Part shown: positions 1-9,012 of the stretch, piece after piece
Position numbering within the stretch: the stretch's first letter is position 1
Layout: the number at the start of each line of letters is the position of its first letter
Translations under genes and position numbers: made by a program
Assembly (NCBI GenBank): GCA_965222015.1
Contig: CBDCTL010000022.1
Coordinates: forward strand, 62,001 to 126,000
Direction: 5' to 3'
Length of the DNA stretch: 64,000 nt
From: JANQPX01 sp965222015
GTDB taxonomy: Bacteria > Pseudomonadota > Alphaproteobacteria > Geminicoccales > Geminicoccaceae
The notes under the pieces: model-generated
The model's input: only the letters and a program-made list of their open reading frames with translations
What the model was told of the DNA's origin: nothing
Database searches by the model: none

Positions 1-2831
1 CCTCGGCGCTGGCGGCGGAGGGGCAATGGCTGCTTTCCCGTTCCTTCAAATATCACCGCCCGCGCGGCGTGCTGACCATGGCCGGGCAGGACGCCAACAC
101 CCTCGTCCAGCTTCCGGACGAGCCGAACGCGCTCGCGGACCGGCATCCGATCAGCCCCGGCCTCGAGGTCATGGGCCAGAACTATCGGGGCTCGCTGGAG
201 AAGGACGACTATGCCTGGCTCGACAAGTTCGGGCGGTTCATGCCGGTCGGCTTCTATTATCGCTCCTTCTTCAAGCCGAAAGGTGCCTGGAAACATTGGG
301 AGCCGCGCATCCGGGCGATGGCCGGGCTCGGCGTGATCAATCGGAAAGCGCAGCACGGCTATTACGACAAGGCTTACGGCTTCTACGATGTGGTGGTGGT
401 CGGCGGCGGCCCCGCCGGCATGAGTGCTGCGCTGGAGGCCGGCAAGGCGGGGCTCGACGTGCTGCTGGTCGACGAGTGGCCGTTGCTCGGCGGCTCGCTC
501 TGCTATGCGCGCTTCACCCGCCGCGGCGGGACGCCGAGACGCCTGCGCAGCGCGATGATCGCCGAGATCGAGGCGATGCCGAACATCGAGGTGATGACCC
601 AGGCGGTCTGTACCGGAGCCTTCACCGACAACTGGCTGCCGGTGCTGCAGGGCAATCGGCTGCACAAGATCAGGGCCGGCCACGTGATCCTGGCGACCGG
701 CTCCTTCGAGCAGCCGATGGTGTTCAGGAACAATGACCTTCCGGGCGTGATGCTGTCGTCCGCCGCCCAGCGGCTGATGCGGCTCTACGGGGTGGCGCCC
801 GGGCGGCGCGGCGTGATCGCGACCGCGAACGATCACGGCTACGAGCTCGCCCTCGATCTGCTTGAGGCGGGGATCGAGATTGCGGCGGTGGTCGATCTGC
901 GGGCGGATCCGCCGATCAACGAGCTGAGCGACGCCATGATCGAGCGCGGCGTTCGCGTCGAACGCGGCAAGACCGTCTTCGAGGCGATCGGCAGGGATCA
1001 CGTCGAGGCGGTGCGGCTCGCGCGGATCGTCGGCCGGGGGCAGACCGGCGCGCCCGGCGTGCCGCTGGCCTGCGATTTCGTCTGCACTGCGACGGGCTAC
1101 AGCCCGGCCGGAAACCTGGTCTGGTATGCCGGCGGCGCGTTCGCCTATGACGACGATACCGCCATGCACCGCATCTCCATGCTGCCTAAGGGGCTGAGCG
1201 CCGCGGGCTCGCTGAATGGGAGCTTTGATCTCGACTCGGTGCTGGCCGACGGCCGGCGCATGGGCTGGCACGCCGCAGAGATCTTCGGCAAGGTCGACGG
1301 CAAGCCGCCGGAGGCGCCGGCGGACAGTCTCTCGAGCCAGGTCACTCATCCCTTCCCGATGTTCCCCCATCCCAAAGGTCGGGAGTTCGTCGACGTCGAC
1401 GAGGATCTGCAGATCAAGGATATCAAGAACGCGGTTGCCGACGGCTATGACGACATCCAGCTCGTCAAGCGCTATTCGACCCTGGGCATGGGGCCGAGCC
1501 AGGGGCGGAACTCGAACATCGCCGGCATCCGCCTGGTCGCCGAGGTCGCCGGCAAATCGCCGGACGAGGTCGGCACCACGACAGCGCGCCCGCCCTTTGC
1601 GCCGGAAAAATTCGCCCATCTCGCCGGGCGCGCCTTCGAGCCGGTGCGTCATACCGCCATGCATCATCGCCATGTCGAGGCGGGTGCGGTGATGATGACG
1701 GCCGGCCTCTGGATGCGCCCCGCCTTCTATGGGCCGAAGGATCAGGCCGAACAGCTGATCGCGCTCGAAGTGGCGAACTGCCGGCGGAATGTCGGGCTGA
1801 TCGACGTCTCGACCCTCGGCGGCCTCGACATTCGCGGCCCGGACGCCGCCGAGTTCGTCAACCGCATCTACACGTGGGCCTATCAGAAACAGCAGGTCGG
1901 CCGAGCCCGCTATCTTTTGATGTGCGACGAGACCGGCGTGATCGTCGACGACGGCGTCGCCTGCCGCTTTCACGAGCGCCACTACTACCTCACCGCCACC
2001 ACCTCCGGCGTCGATGCGGTCTATCGCCAGATGCTCTGGTGGAACGCCCAGTGGAAGCTCGACGTCGACATCGCCAACGTCACCGCGGCCTATGCCGGGG
2101 TCAACATCGCCGGTCCGCGCAGTCGGGAGGTCGTCGAGACGCTGGAAAGCGACATCGATTTCTCGCCGGAAGCTTTTCCTTACATGGGCGTGCGTCAGGG
2201 GCATATCGCCGGCATCCCCGTGCGCGTGCTGCGGGTCGGCTTCGTCGGTGAGCTCGGCTACGAAGTCCACTGTCCGTCCTCCATGGGCGAGGCGCTCTGG
2301 GACCTTCTCGTCGAGGCGGGCGAGCCCTTCGCCCTCAAGCCCTTCGGCGTCGAGGCACAGCGGGTGATGCGCCTGGAAAAGGGCCATATCATCATCGGCC
2401 AGGACACGGACGGACTGACCCAACCCCACGAGGCGGACATGGCCTGGGCGCTTGCCAAGAAGAAACCGTTCTATGTCGGCAAGCGCGCGGTCGAGATCCA
2501 GCACGACACGGGCGAGGTCAGGAAGCTGGTGGGCTTCACGCTCGCGAACGACCGGAATCCCTGTCCGAAGGAATGCCATCTGGTGATACGGGACGGCGAC
2601 ATCGTCGGCCGGGTGACCTCGGCGGTGCTCTCGCCGACGCTCAAGAAGGTCATCGGTCTCGCCTATGTCGCCGCCGATCAGGCGGAGCCGGACCAGCGTT
2701 TTCGGATCAAGATCGAAGGCGGGCGCATGATCGAGGCCGTGGTGTCGCCCCTGCCGTTCTACGATCCGGACAATGAGCGCCAGCAGCTGCCGCGGGCGGG
2801 TGGTTCGATCGAGGAGGGGGGGAGGACATGA
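1..2831 (+). CDS. soxA: Sarcosine oxidase alpha subunit (5' end outside window)
   Basis: Oxidises sarcosine to glycine with transfer of the methyl group to tetrahydrofolate, as part of the heterotetrameric enzyme. The frame is already open at base 3, and the residues RSFKYHRPRG seen at once are typical of the N-terminal ferredoxin-like domain of SoxA, so the real start lies upstream of the window. A Rossmann motif VVVVGGGPAGMSAA lies near visible residue 130. The last 370 or so residues form a GcvT-like aminomethyltransferase domain. 942 residues are visible; the full protein is usually about 1000. The stop overlaps the soxG start by four bases, as expected of a soxBDAG operon whose first genes lie upstream. 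Family known; substrate inferred. Confidence 0.93.
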   Translation, partial: SALAAEGQWLLSRSFKYHRPRGVLTMAGQDANTLVQLPDEPNALADRHPISPGLEVMGQNYRGSLEKDDYAWLDKFGRFMPVGFYYRSFFKPKGAWKHWEPRIRAMAGLGVINRKAQHGYYDKAYGFYDVVVVGGGPAGMSAALEAGKAGLDVLLVDEWPLLGGSLCYARFTRRGGTPRRLRSAMIAEIEAMPNIEVMTQAVCTGAFTDNWLPVLQGNRLHKIRAGHVILATGSFEQPMVFRNNDLPGVMLSSAAQRLMRLYGVAPGRRGVIATANDHGYELALDLLEAGIEIAAVVDLRADPPINELSDAMIERGVRVERGKTVFEAIGRDHVEAVRLARIVGRGQTGAPGVPLACDFVCTATGYSPAGNLVWYAGGAFAYDDDTAMHRISMLPKGLSAAGSLNGSFDLDSVLADGRRMGWHAAEIFGKVDGKPPEAPADSLSSQVTHPFPMFPHPKGREFVDVDEDLQIKDIKNAVADGYDDIQLVKRYSTLGMGPSQGRNSNIAGIRLVAEVAGKSPDEVGTTTARPPFAPEKFAHLAGRAFEPVRHTAMHHRHVEAGAVMMTAGLWMRPAFYGPKDQAEQLIALEVANCRRNVGLIDVSTLGGLDIRGPDAAEFVNRIYTWAYQKQQVGRARYLLMCDETGVIVDDGVACRFHERHYYLTATTSGVDAVYRQMLWWNAQWKLDVDIANVTAAYAGVNIAGPRSREVVETLESDIDFSPEAFPYMGVRQGHIAGIPVRVLRVGFVGELGYEVHCPSSMGEALWDLLVEAGEPFALKPFGVEAQRVMRLEKGHIIIGQDTDGLTQPHEADMAWALAKKKPFYVGKRAVEIQHDTGEVRKLVGFTLANDRNPCPKECHLVIRDGDIVGRVTSAVLSPTLKKVIGLAYVAADQAEPDQRFRIKIEGGRMIEAVVSPLPFYDPDNERQQLPRAGGSIEEGGRT

Positions 2832-3550
2832 ACACCTTGGAGAGCCTGACCGCGCGGCCACTACCGACCGACGTCCTGCGGCGGAGTCCTATCCACCGGA
2901 AATTGCGGGCATGCGATGCCGTGTTTGGCGAAGTCGCGGGCGCCGTGCTGCCGCTTCGCTATCGAAACGACGAAGACGAGGCGTCGGCGGCGAAGCGCAT
3001 GGGCCTGGTCGAGCTCTCGCCGCTGCCCCGGATCGGCTTCAAGGGCAGGGCCGTGCTGTCGGACATGAACGAGAGGGGGCTCACCCTCGAATTTCGCCCG
3101 AACCGGGCATTTCGTCAGGACGACGGTTCGCTCGCCGCGGTGCTCGCGATGACCGAGGTGCTGCTGCTCTGGCCCATCATTGGCGCCTCCTCGTTGCTGG
3201 AAGGCCTGGAGAGGGACTGGTCGATCGAGACCTCGAACGGGGCCTATCTGACCCCTCGCCGGGACAGTCATTTCTGGTTCGGGATCACCGGCGAGAAGGC
3301 GCCCGAGATGTTCGCCAAGATCTGCGGCGTCGATCTGCGTCCGAAGAGTTTTTCGGACCTCGCCATCGCCCAGACCTCGATCGCGCGCAGCAACGCGATC
3401 GTCATCCGCGACGACCGCGGCGAGACGCCGGCCTATCATCTCCTCGGCGACAGCGCATCCGCCGGCTATATGTGGGACTGCCTTCTGGACGCGATGGCGG
3501 AATTCGGCGGCGGGCCGGTCGGACTGAACGCTCTCACCGCATCCGGCTGA
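2828..3550 (+). CDS. soxG: Sarcosine oxidase gamma subunit
   Basis: A 240-residue GcvT-like small subunit of heterotetrameric sarcosine oxidase. The ATG at 2828 overlaps the soxA stop (ATGA), and a purine-rich GGAGGGGGGAGGA tract lies just before it, so translation is coupled. Size, position directly behind soxA and segments such as LPRIGFKG and DLAIAQTSIARSNAIVIRD fit the gamma family, which is poorly conserved. It is thought to complete the folate-binding part of the complex. No catalytic residues can be assigned from sequence alone. Confidence 0.82.
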   Translation: MNTLESLTARPLPTDVLRRSPIHRKLRACDAVFGEVAGAVLPLRYRNDEDEASAAKRMGLVELSPLPRIGFKGRAVLSDMNERGLTLEFRPNRAFRQDDGSLAAVLAMTEVLLLWPIIGASSLLEGLERDWSIETSNGAYLTPRRDSHFWFGITGEKAPEMFAKICGVDLRPKSFSDLAIAQTSIARSNAIVIRDDRGETPAYHLLGDSASAGYMWDCLLDAMAEFGGGPVGLNALTASG

Positions 3551-3568
3551 CCGGAACGCCTGCCCGCA

Positions 3569-3898
3569 TCAGCTGTCCGCGTCCTCCCAGACCACCTTGC
3601 CGTGGGCGCCGTAGATTTTGCAGGGCGATCCCTTGCTGCCTTTCTCGCAGGCGTGGATGGCCTGCGTTTTCGAACCCCGCAGGCACCGGCCGTCCGGGCA
3701 GTAGTTGTAGTGGGCGTAACGACCGTCGGCGGAGACGGCGAAATGTCCGGGGGAGCGTTCGTTCTGATATTGCTCGAAGCCCTGTTGCACACCGGGGCTG
3801 AGCGTGATGGCGCCGCGGCCGACGGTCGGGTCCGGCGGCAGGCAGCCAGCGACCAGGGTTCCGAGAAGCACGGCTGTCAGCGTCGCTTTGACCTTCAT
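3569..3898 (-). CDS. Small putative lipoprotein of unknown function
   Basis: A 109-residue protein encoded convergently to soxG. I chose the ATG at 3898 because it starts a lipoprotein signal peptide (MKVKATLTAVLLG) ending in the lipobox LVAGC, with a GGAG tract upstream; a longer frame to 3958 would bury that signal. The mature part has four further cysteines (YCPDGRC, IHACEKG, SPCKIYG) that could form two disulfides, and ends in KVVWEDADS. I do not recognise the family. It is probably a small outer-membrane-anchored periplasmic protein. Confidence 0.72.
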   Translation of the reverse strand: MKVKATLTAVLLGTLVAGCLPPDPTVGRGAITLSPGVQQGFEQYQNERSPGHFAVSADGRYAHYNYCPDGRCLRGSKTQAIHACEKGSKGSPCKIYGAHGKVVWEDADS

Positions 3899-4133
3899 CT
3901 CAATCTCCGATTTTAATAGTATTTTACGCGATTTGATTCGAGCGCGGGATACTGTCACGAAACCCGTCCGGCATCAAACCCCTGCGTCGAGGAAATGCCG
4001 GGCTTGGGTGCGCCTGTGCGGCAAACGCTTGATCTCGTCGCCGTCAGCGACGATGCTGCGGTTCGAGAAGAACAGGCTCGGCGTGAACCGGCCGATGAGC
4101 AGGAGCGGCTTTGACCTTGTCGTCGATCCATGG
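3899..4133. other. Intergenic region upstream of the first ABC transporter operon
   Basis: 235 bases between the divergent lipoprotein gene and the ATPase gene. The left part (about 3900-3945) is clearly AT-richer than the surroundings and probably holds the promoters of both genes. No clear operator or hairpin is visible. The plus-strand frame is open through this stretch, so the ATPase start is not certain. Confidence 0.4.
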
Positions 4134-4928
4134 ATGCCATGCGGAACCTTGGCCGTGCTGAAGGTCGAGGCCCTTGAGCGTCGTTTTGGCGGCCTGATTG
4201 CGGTCCAGAACTGCAGCTTCGAAATCGAGGCGGGCCGGATCACCGGGCTGATCGGGCCGAACGGTGCGGGCAAGACCACCTGCTTCAACATGATCGCAGG
4301 CGCGCTGCCGCCGACCGCCGGCAGGATTTTTTTGGATGGCGAGGACATCACCGGGCTGCCGACCCACGAGATGTTTCATCGCGGCGTCGTCCGCACCTTC
4401 CAGATTCCCCACGAATTCGGAAAGCTCACGGTCCTGGAAAACCTGATGGTGGTGCCCGCCGAACAGCCGGGCGAGGACCTGTTCCAGCTCTGGATCAAGC
4501 CCTCCGCCGTGCGCGAGAAGGAGCGGGAGGTGCAGGAAAGGGCTGATAGCGTGCTCGATTTCCTGAACCTCGTCCGGGTTCGCGACGAACTCGCCGAGAA
4601 CCTTTCCGGCGGCCAGAAAAAGCTCCTGGAGATCGGCCGCACCATGATGACCGAGCCGAGGGTGGTGCTGCTGGACGAGCCCGGCGCAGGCGTCAACCCG
4701 ACGCTGCTCGGTGAAATCCGGGACATGATCCGGAAGCTGAACGAGGAGCGCGGATACACGGTCTGCATCATCGAGCACGACATGGACCTGATCGCCAGTC
4801 TCTGCGATCCCGTGATCGTGCTCGCCGAAGGCACGGTGCTGACCCAGGGGAAGATGGAGGACGTGCGAAAAGACCCGCGCGTGCTGGATGCCTATCTCGG
4901 CGGCGGCGAAGACGAGGACGCGGCATGA
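4134..4928 (+). CDS. livG: Branched-chain-type ABC transporter ATP-binding protein (LivG type)
   Basis: One of the two ATPases powering an amino-acid-type uptake system. Walker A GPNGAGKTT, signature LSGGQKK, Walker B RVVLLDEPGAG and the switch His in IIEHDMD are all present. The start is uncertain: ATG 4134 (264 residues) is chosen, GTG 4155 gives a more typical LivG N-terminus (VLKVEALERRFGG), and ATG 4095 is also in frame; none has a strong ribosome site. It overlaps the next ATPase gene by four bases and heads the operon livG-livF-livH-livM-binding protein. Because it follows soxAG, the substrate may be a betaine or methylated glycine, but that is inference. Confidence 0.9.
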   Translation: MPCGTLAVLKVEALERRFGGLIAVQNCSFEIEAGRITGLIGPNGAGKTTCFNMIAGALPPTAGRIFLDGEDITGLPTHEMFHRGVVRTFQIPHEFGKLTVLENLMVVPAEQPGEDLFQLWIKPSAVREKEREVQERADSVLDFLNLVRVRDELAENLSGGQKKLLEIGRTMMTEPRVVLLDEPGAGVNPTLLGEIRDMIRKLNEERGYTVCIIEHDMDLIASLCDPVIVLAEGTVLTQGKMEDVRKDPRVLDAYLGGGEDEDAA

Positions 4929-5638
4929 CCGCGGTTCTCGAGCTGGACGACGTTGTCGGCGGCTATGGCGAAACCCAGATTCTGCACGGCGTCTCGCTGA
5001 AGGTGGAACCGGGCGAGATCGTCGCGATCATCGGCCCGAACGGGGCCGGCAAGTCGACCGCGATGAAGGCGGTGTTCGGTCTCCTGCGGCTCACCGGCGG
5101 CAGCGTGCGCCTGGCCGGCGAGGACATCACCAACACGTCGCCCGATCAGGTCGTGAAGAAGGGGGTGTGCTACGTCCCCCAGACCTCCAATATCTTTCCG
5201 ACGCTGACCGTCCACGAAAATCTGGAGATGGGCGCTTATGTCCGGAATGACGACATCGGCCCGAGGCTCGGCGAAATCTACGACATGTTCCCGGACCTGG
5301 GTCCGAAAAAAAATCAGCCGGCCGGTACGCTTTCCGGCGGTCAGCGCCAGATGGTGGCCATGGGCAAGGCGCTGATGCTGGAGCCCGAAATCCTCCTGGT
5401 GGACGAACCGACCGCCGGACTTTCGCCCAAGATCAGGGGCGAGATCTTCAAGATCGTGAAGACCATCAACGCATCAGGCACGCCGATCCTGATGGTCGAG
5501 CAGAACGCCAAGCAGGCGCTCTCCATCGCCGCGCGTGGCTATATCCTTGTGGATGGGCGCAATCGGCTGGAGGACACCGGCGCAAACCTGCTCGCCAATG
5601 AGGAAGTCGGAAAAATGTTTCTGGGCGGCGGCGCATGA
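4925..5638 (+). CDS. livF: Branched-chain-type ABC transporter ATP-binding protein (LivF type)
   Basis: Second ATPase of the transporter, 237 residues. It shows Walker A GPNGAGKST, signature LSGGQRQM, Walker B EILLVDEPTAGLSP and the switch segment LMVEQNAKQAL that is typical of LivF rather than LivG. The ATG overlaps the livG stop (ATGA), and its own stop overlaps livH in the same way, so the three genes are translationally coupled. No defect is seen. Confidence 0.93.
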   Translation: MTAVLELDDVVGGYGETQILHGVSLKVEPGEIVAIIGPNGAGKSTAMKAVFGLLRLTGGSVRLAGEDITNTSPDQVVKKGVCYVPQTSNIFPTLTVHENLEMGAYVRNDDIGPRLGEIYDMFPDLGPKKNQPAGTLSGGQRQMVAMGKALMLEPEILLVDEPTAGLSPKIRGEIFKIVKTINASGTPILMVEQNAKQALSIAARGYILVDGRNRLEDTGANLLANEEVGKMFLGGGA

Positions 5639-6525
5639 TCGAGTTCGTCAATTTCCACCTGATTCCCGGTATCGTCCTCGGCAGCATCTACGCGCTCGGT
5701 GCGATCGGCATCACGCTCACCTTCGGCATTCTGCGCTTCGCCAATTTCGCCCATGGCGAGATCATGACCTTTGCCGTCTACGTCACGCTGACCCTCATCT
5801 GGATCACCGGATGGCATCCGCTGGCGTTGCTGCCGATTTCGATGGTCATCACGTCCGCCCTGTCTCTCGGCATCGACCGGGTGTTCTACAAGCCGCTGCG
5901 CGCCAGCCCGGCGATCATCCTTGTGATGGCGTCCTTCGGCATGATGCTGATGATCCGCTCGGTGACGCAGTTCAGCTGGGGCGTGCAGCTCCAGTCCTTC
6001 CAGCCGGGCATCCAGCGTCCCTATGTCCTGTTCGATGCGCTGCGCATTTCGCCAAAACACGTCGTGATCGTCATCGCCGCCATCATCCTGATGCTGGTCG
6101 TCCACTACCTCCTGACCCGCACCAAGATCGGCAAGGCGATGCGCGCCATGGCCGACAGCCCGGAGCTCGCGCGCCTTACCGGCATCGAGACCGAGCGGGT
6201 GATCAAGGCGACCTGGATCGTCGGTGCCAGCCTCGCCGCGGCGGCCGGCTGCTTTCTCGCGATCGACACCCATGTCGAGACCATGATGGGCTTCAAGATC
6301 CTGCTGCCGCTTTTTGCGTCCGCGATCCTGGGCGGCATCGGCAGCCCCTACGGCGCCATGGCCGGCGGTCTGGTGATCGGCATCGTGGAAGAAATCTCCA
6401 CCTATCCCTGGATCGGCGAAGCACCCCTGGTCTCGCCCGGCTACAAGGCCGGCGTCGCCTTCGCGCTCATGGTGATCATGCTGATCGTCCGGCCCTCGGG
6501 TCTGTTTAGGGGAAGGGTATTTTAG
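5635..6525 (+). CDS. livH: Branched-chain-type ABC transporter permease (LivH type)
   Basis: Inner-membrane permease of 296 residues with about eight hydrophobic segments. Family features are the N-terminal GSIYALGAIGITLTFGILRFANFAHGE-type segment, the central KIGKAMRAMADSPELA loop that contacts the ATPase, and the C-terminal glycine-rich ILGGIGSPYGAM. It begins inside the livF stop codon. About 94 bases separate it from the likely livM start, and that gap holds a repeat copy (6554-6608). Confidence 0.92.
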   Translation: MIEFVNFHLIPGIVLGSIYALGAIGITLTFGILRFANFAHGEIMTFAVYVTLTLIWITGWHPLALLPISMVITSALSLGIDRVFYKPLRASPAIILVMASFGMMLMIRSVTQFSWGVQLQSFQPGIQRPYVLFDALRISPKHVVIVIAAIILMLVVHYLLTRTKIGKAMRAMADSPELARLTGIETERVIKATWIVGASLAAAAGCFLAIDTHVETMMGFKILLPLFASAILGGIGSPYGAMAGGLVIGIVEEISTYPWIGEAPLVSPGYKAGVAFALMVIMLIVRPSGLFRGRVF

Positions 6526-6553
6526 TGACGGCGACCATCGAGGACGTCCGGAA

Positions 6554-6608
6554 GTCTTGGGCGCGAACCGTCGGGCCAGGCAGGGGCGGTCCAGAGTCAA
6601 TGAAGTGG
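6554..6608 (+). repeat. 55-bp dispersed repeat, copy A
   Basis: This stretch (begins GTCTTGGGCGC, ends GAAGTGG) is about 89% identical by eye to 26530-26583, with six substitutions and one single-base gap. Its core AACCGTCGG also recurs, inverted, near 42004-42026. It lies between livH and livM and would be part of the operon transcript. A 31-codon frame from GTG 6525 runs through it but is probably not a gene. Confidence 0.7.
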
Positions 6609-6618
6609 TCACACCACT
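6604..6618 (+). other. Small stem-loop directly before livM start
   Basis: AGTGGT, a three-base loop CAC, then ACCACT form a perfect 6-bp stem that ends one base before the ATG at 6620. It occupies the place where a ribosome binding site would be expected, and no Shine-Dalgarno sequence is visible, so livM translation may be limited or coupled. The stem is seen; the effect is inferred. Confidence 0.4.
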
Positions 6619-6619
6619 A

Positions 6620-7591
6620 ATGGATCAGATGTATGGGATTGGGCTCTACGTCATCTCGCTGATCACCTTCGGCGGCATCTATGCGGTGATGGCGCTCGGG
6701 CTCAACGTGCAATGGGGTTTCACCGGCATGTTCAATGCCGGCATCGCGGGCTTCTTTGCGGTGGGGGCCTATACCAGCGCGATCCTGACCACGGCGTCGT
6801 CGGCGCGGCATGTCGGCGGGCTGGATCTGCCCGTTGTCGTCGGGCTGATCGCCGCTATGGTCACGGCCGGAATCATCGCCTGGGGCGTGGCCAGGATCTG
6901 CATTCGCCTTCGCGCCGACTATCTCGCCATCGCCACCCTCGGCATCGCCGAGATCCTCAGGTTGATGTTCAAGAACGAGACCTGGGCGACCAACGGCCCG
7001 CGCGGCGTCTCGCTGATCCCGAAGCCTTTCGAGAGCCTGTCGGGCCCCTGGAATCACCTGGCCTTCATGGCGCTGGTTCTGCTGATCGTGCTCGGCATCT
7101 ACCTGTTGTTGGAGCGCGCGAGAAAGGCGCCCTGGGGTCGTGTCATGACCGCGATCCGCGAGAACGAGGCGTCCGCGCGCGCGGCCGGCAAGGACGTCGA
7201 TCGCCTGCGCATCCAGGCCTTCGTGCTCGGCGCGACCTTCATGGGTCTCGGCGGCGCGCTCACCGCGCATTATCTGAAGTTCATCGACCCCAACGCCGCC
7301 GACCCGCTGACCGCCACCTTCCTGGTCTGGGTGATGCTGATCTGCGGCGGCAGCGCCAACAACAAGGGTGCGATCCTCGGCGCCATGCTGATCTGGACGA
7401 TCTGGTCCGCGACCGAGCTTCTGACCAGCCGCCTGCCGGACGAGCTCGCGATCCGCACCGCCTATGTCCGCGTCTTTCTGATCGGACTTTTGCTGCAGAT
7501 CGTGCTACAGCGTTTTCCCAACGGGATCTTGCCCGAAAAACGGGAAAAGGCCCTCGGCGTCGAAGGAAAGCGAGACGCCGCCGCCAGATGA
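6620..7591 (+). CDS. livM: Branched-chain-type ABC transporter permease (LivM type)
   Basis: Second permease, 323 residues from the ATG at 6620. An upstream in-frame extension to 6557 would be encoded by the 55-bp repeat and reads as basic, non-membrane sequence, so it is rejected. Typical LivM features: MALGLNVQWGFTGMFNAGIAGFFAVGAYTSA near the N-terminus, the loop MTAIRENEASARAAGKDV that meets the ATPase, and several hydrophobic segments. The binding-protein gene follows after 22 bases with a good AAGGAGG site. Confidence 0.9.
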   Translation: MDQMYGIGLYVISLITFGGIYAVMALGLNVQWGFTGMFNAGIAGFFAVGAYTSAILTTASSARHVGGLDLPVVVGLIAAMVTAGIIAWGVARICIRLRADYLAIATLGIAEILRLMFKNETWATNGPRGVSLIPKPFESLSGPWNHLAFMALVLLIVLGIYLLLERARKAPWGRVMTAIRENEASARAAGKDVDRLRIQAFVLGATFMGLGGALTAHYLKFIDPNAADPLTATFLVWVMLICGGSANNKGAILGAMLIWTIWSATELLTSRLPDELAIRTAYVRVFLIGLLLQIVLQRFPNGILPEKREKALGVEGKRDAAAR

Positions 7592-7613
7592 GAAGACAAC
7601 CAAGGAGGCTACG

Positions 7614-8825
7614 ATGACTTCAACGTTCAAACGTCTCACCATGGCCGCCTCTGCGCTTGCGCTGATGGCCGGCACGAGCCAGGCCGCCGACATCAATGTC
7701 GGCTCGGTCGCCGGCGTCACAGGCCCGATCGCCGAACTGGTCGCCCCGATCGTCGCCGGCCGCAACCTCGCCGCCGAGCACGTGAACAGCCAGGGCGGCC
7801 TGCTGGAAGGCGACAACTACAACCTGATCCTCTCCGACAGCCAGTGCGACCCGAAGGCCGGCGTGGATGCCGGCGGCAAGGTCGTGAATGTCGAGCAGGT
7901 GGTCGCGGTGATCGGTGCCTCCTGCTCCGGCGCCACCAACGGCATGGTCCAATCGGTGACCATTCCCGCAGGCGTGGTCGCCCTTTCGGACAGCGCCACC
8001 GCCCCCTCGATCACCGAGCTCGAGGACAACGACACGGTCTTCCGCGTGGCCCCTTCGGACGCCTATCAGGGCCTCGCCATCGCTCAGCTCGCGATCGACC
8101 AGGGTTACGAAAAACTGGCGATGACCTATTCCAACGACGACTACAATGCCGGCATCGCAGGCGTGTTCGAGCAGGCCTTCCAGGACCTCGGCGGCGAGAT
8201 CACCGCAAACCAGGCGCACGAGCCCAACAAGGCGTCCTACCGCTCCGAGCTCTCGACCCTGGCGGGCGGAGACGCCGAAGGCCTCGCCATCTTCGCCTAC
8301 TACGGCGGCAGCGGCATCACCATCATCAGGAATTCGCTGGAAAACGGCCTGTTCGAAAAATTCATGGCGGCGGACGGCATGTTCGACGCCTCGGTGATCG
8401 AGCAGATCGGCGCCGACATCCTGCGCGACAACATCTTCATCACCCAGTCCGCCTCGGACTACAATGACGACAGCTACAAGGCCTTCGCCGACGCCTACAC
8501 GGCCACCGGCAACGACCCGCAGGCCCCCTACGCCGCCCACGGCTACGACGCCGCCTTCCTGATCGCGCTCGCGATCGAAAAGGCGGGTGCCGCCGACCGC
8601 GGCGCGATCGCAGCCGCCCTTCGCGAGGTCGCGAGCGGCCCCGGCGAAGTCATCCGTCCGGGCGAGTGGGAAAAGGCCAAGGCCCTGATCGCCGAAGGGC
8701 AGGACGTCAATTACGAAGGCGCTTCCGGCAATGTCGACTTCGACGAGGCCGGCGACGTCGGCGGCATCTACTCCATCAACACCGTCGGCGAGGATGACGC
8801 CTGGGAAACCAACCTCATCCAATAG
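7614..8825 (+). CDS. ABC transporter substrate-binding protein (Leu/Ile/Val-binding fold)
   Basis: Periplasmic receptor of 403 residues for the livGFHM transporter. A Sec signal peptide covers about residues 1-24 (ALALMAGTSQAA), followed by the receptor-type ligand-binding fold starting INVGSVAGVTGPIAELVAP. The segment VIGASCSGATNGMV marks the ligand-binding loop of the first lobe. An AAGGAGG site lies before the ATG. The ligand is not readable from sequence; the sarcosine oxidase genes upstream make a methylated amine, betaine or an amino acid likely. Confidence 0.9.
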   Translation: MTSTFKRLTMAASALALMAGTSQAADINVGSVAGVTGPIAELVAPIVAGRNLAAEHVNSQGGLLEGDNYNLILSDSQCDPKAGVDAGGKVVNVEQVVAVIGASCSGATNGMVQSVTIPAGVVALSDSATAPSITELEDNDTVFRVAPSDAYQGLAIAQLAIDQGYEKLAMTYSNDDYNAGIAGVFEQAFQDLGGEITANQAHEPNKASYRSELSTLAGGDAEGLAIFAYYGGSGITIIRNSLENGLFEKFMAADGMFDASVIEQIGADILRDNIFITQSASDYNDDSYKAFADAYTATGNDPQAPYAAHGYDAAFLIALAIEKAGAADRGAIAAALREVASGPGEVIRPGEWEKAKALIAEGQDVNYEGASGNVDFDEAGDVGGIYSINTVGEDDAWETNLIQ

Positions 8826-8859
8826 TCATGCGATGACATCGTTGACTTAAGGTAAGTGG

Positions 8860-8896
8860 CGGCCGGGGCAGGGTGCTTCGGCCGTCGTCAATTTTT
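8860..8896 (+). terminator. Possible weak terminator after binding-protein gene
   Basis: CGGCCG at 8860-8865 can pair with CGGCCG at 8879-8884, and a TCAATTTTT tract follows a few bases later. The stem is short and the spacing to the T run is not ideal, so this is a weak candidate for the end of the liv operon. Confidence 0.35.
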
Positions 8897-9012
8897 AGGG
8901 CGGGCGCCGGGCCTTGATGTCGGATTTTTGCTGCCCGCTGCGCTTCACATTGCCTTGAGGCCCAGGGCGTAAAGCTTTCGCGGACTTACGGAACGCGCCT
9001 ACATTTTTGCCG

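Noticed and set aside
6525..6620. 31-codon frame between livH and livM as a small gene
   Set aside because: It starts at a GTG in the livH stop, lacks a ribosome site and is mostly repeat sequence.
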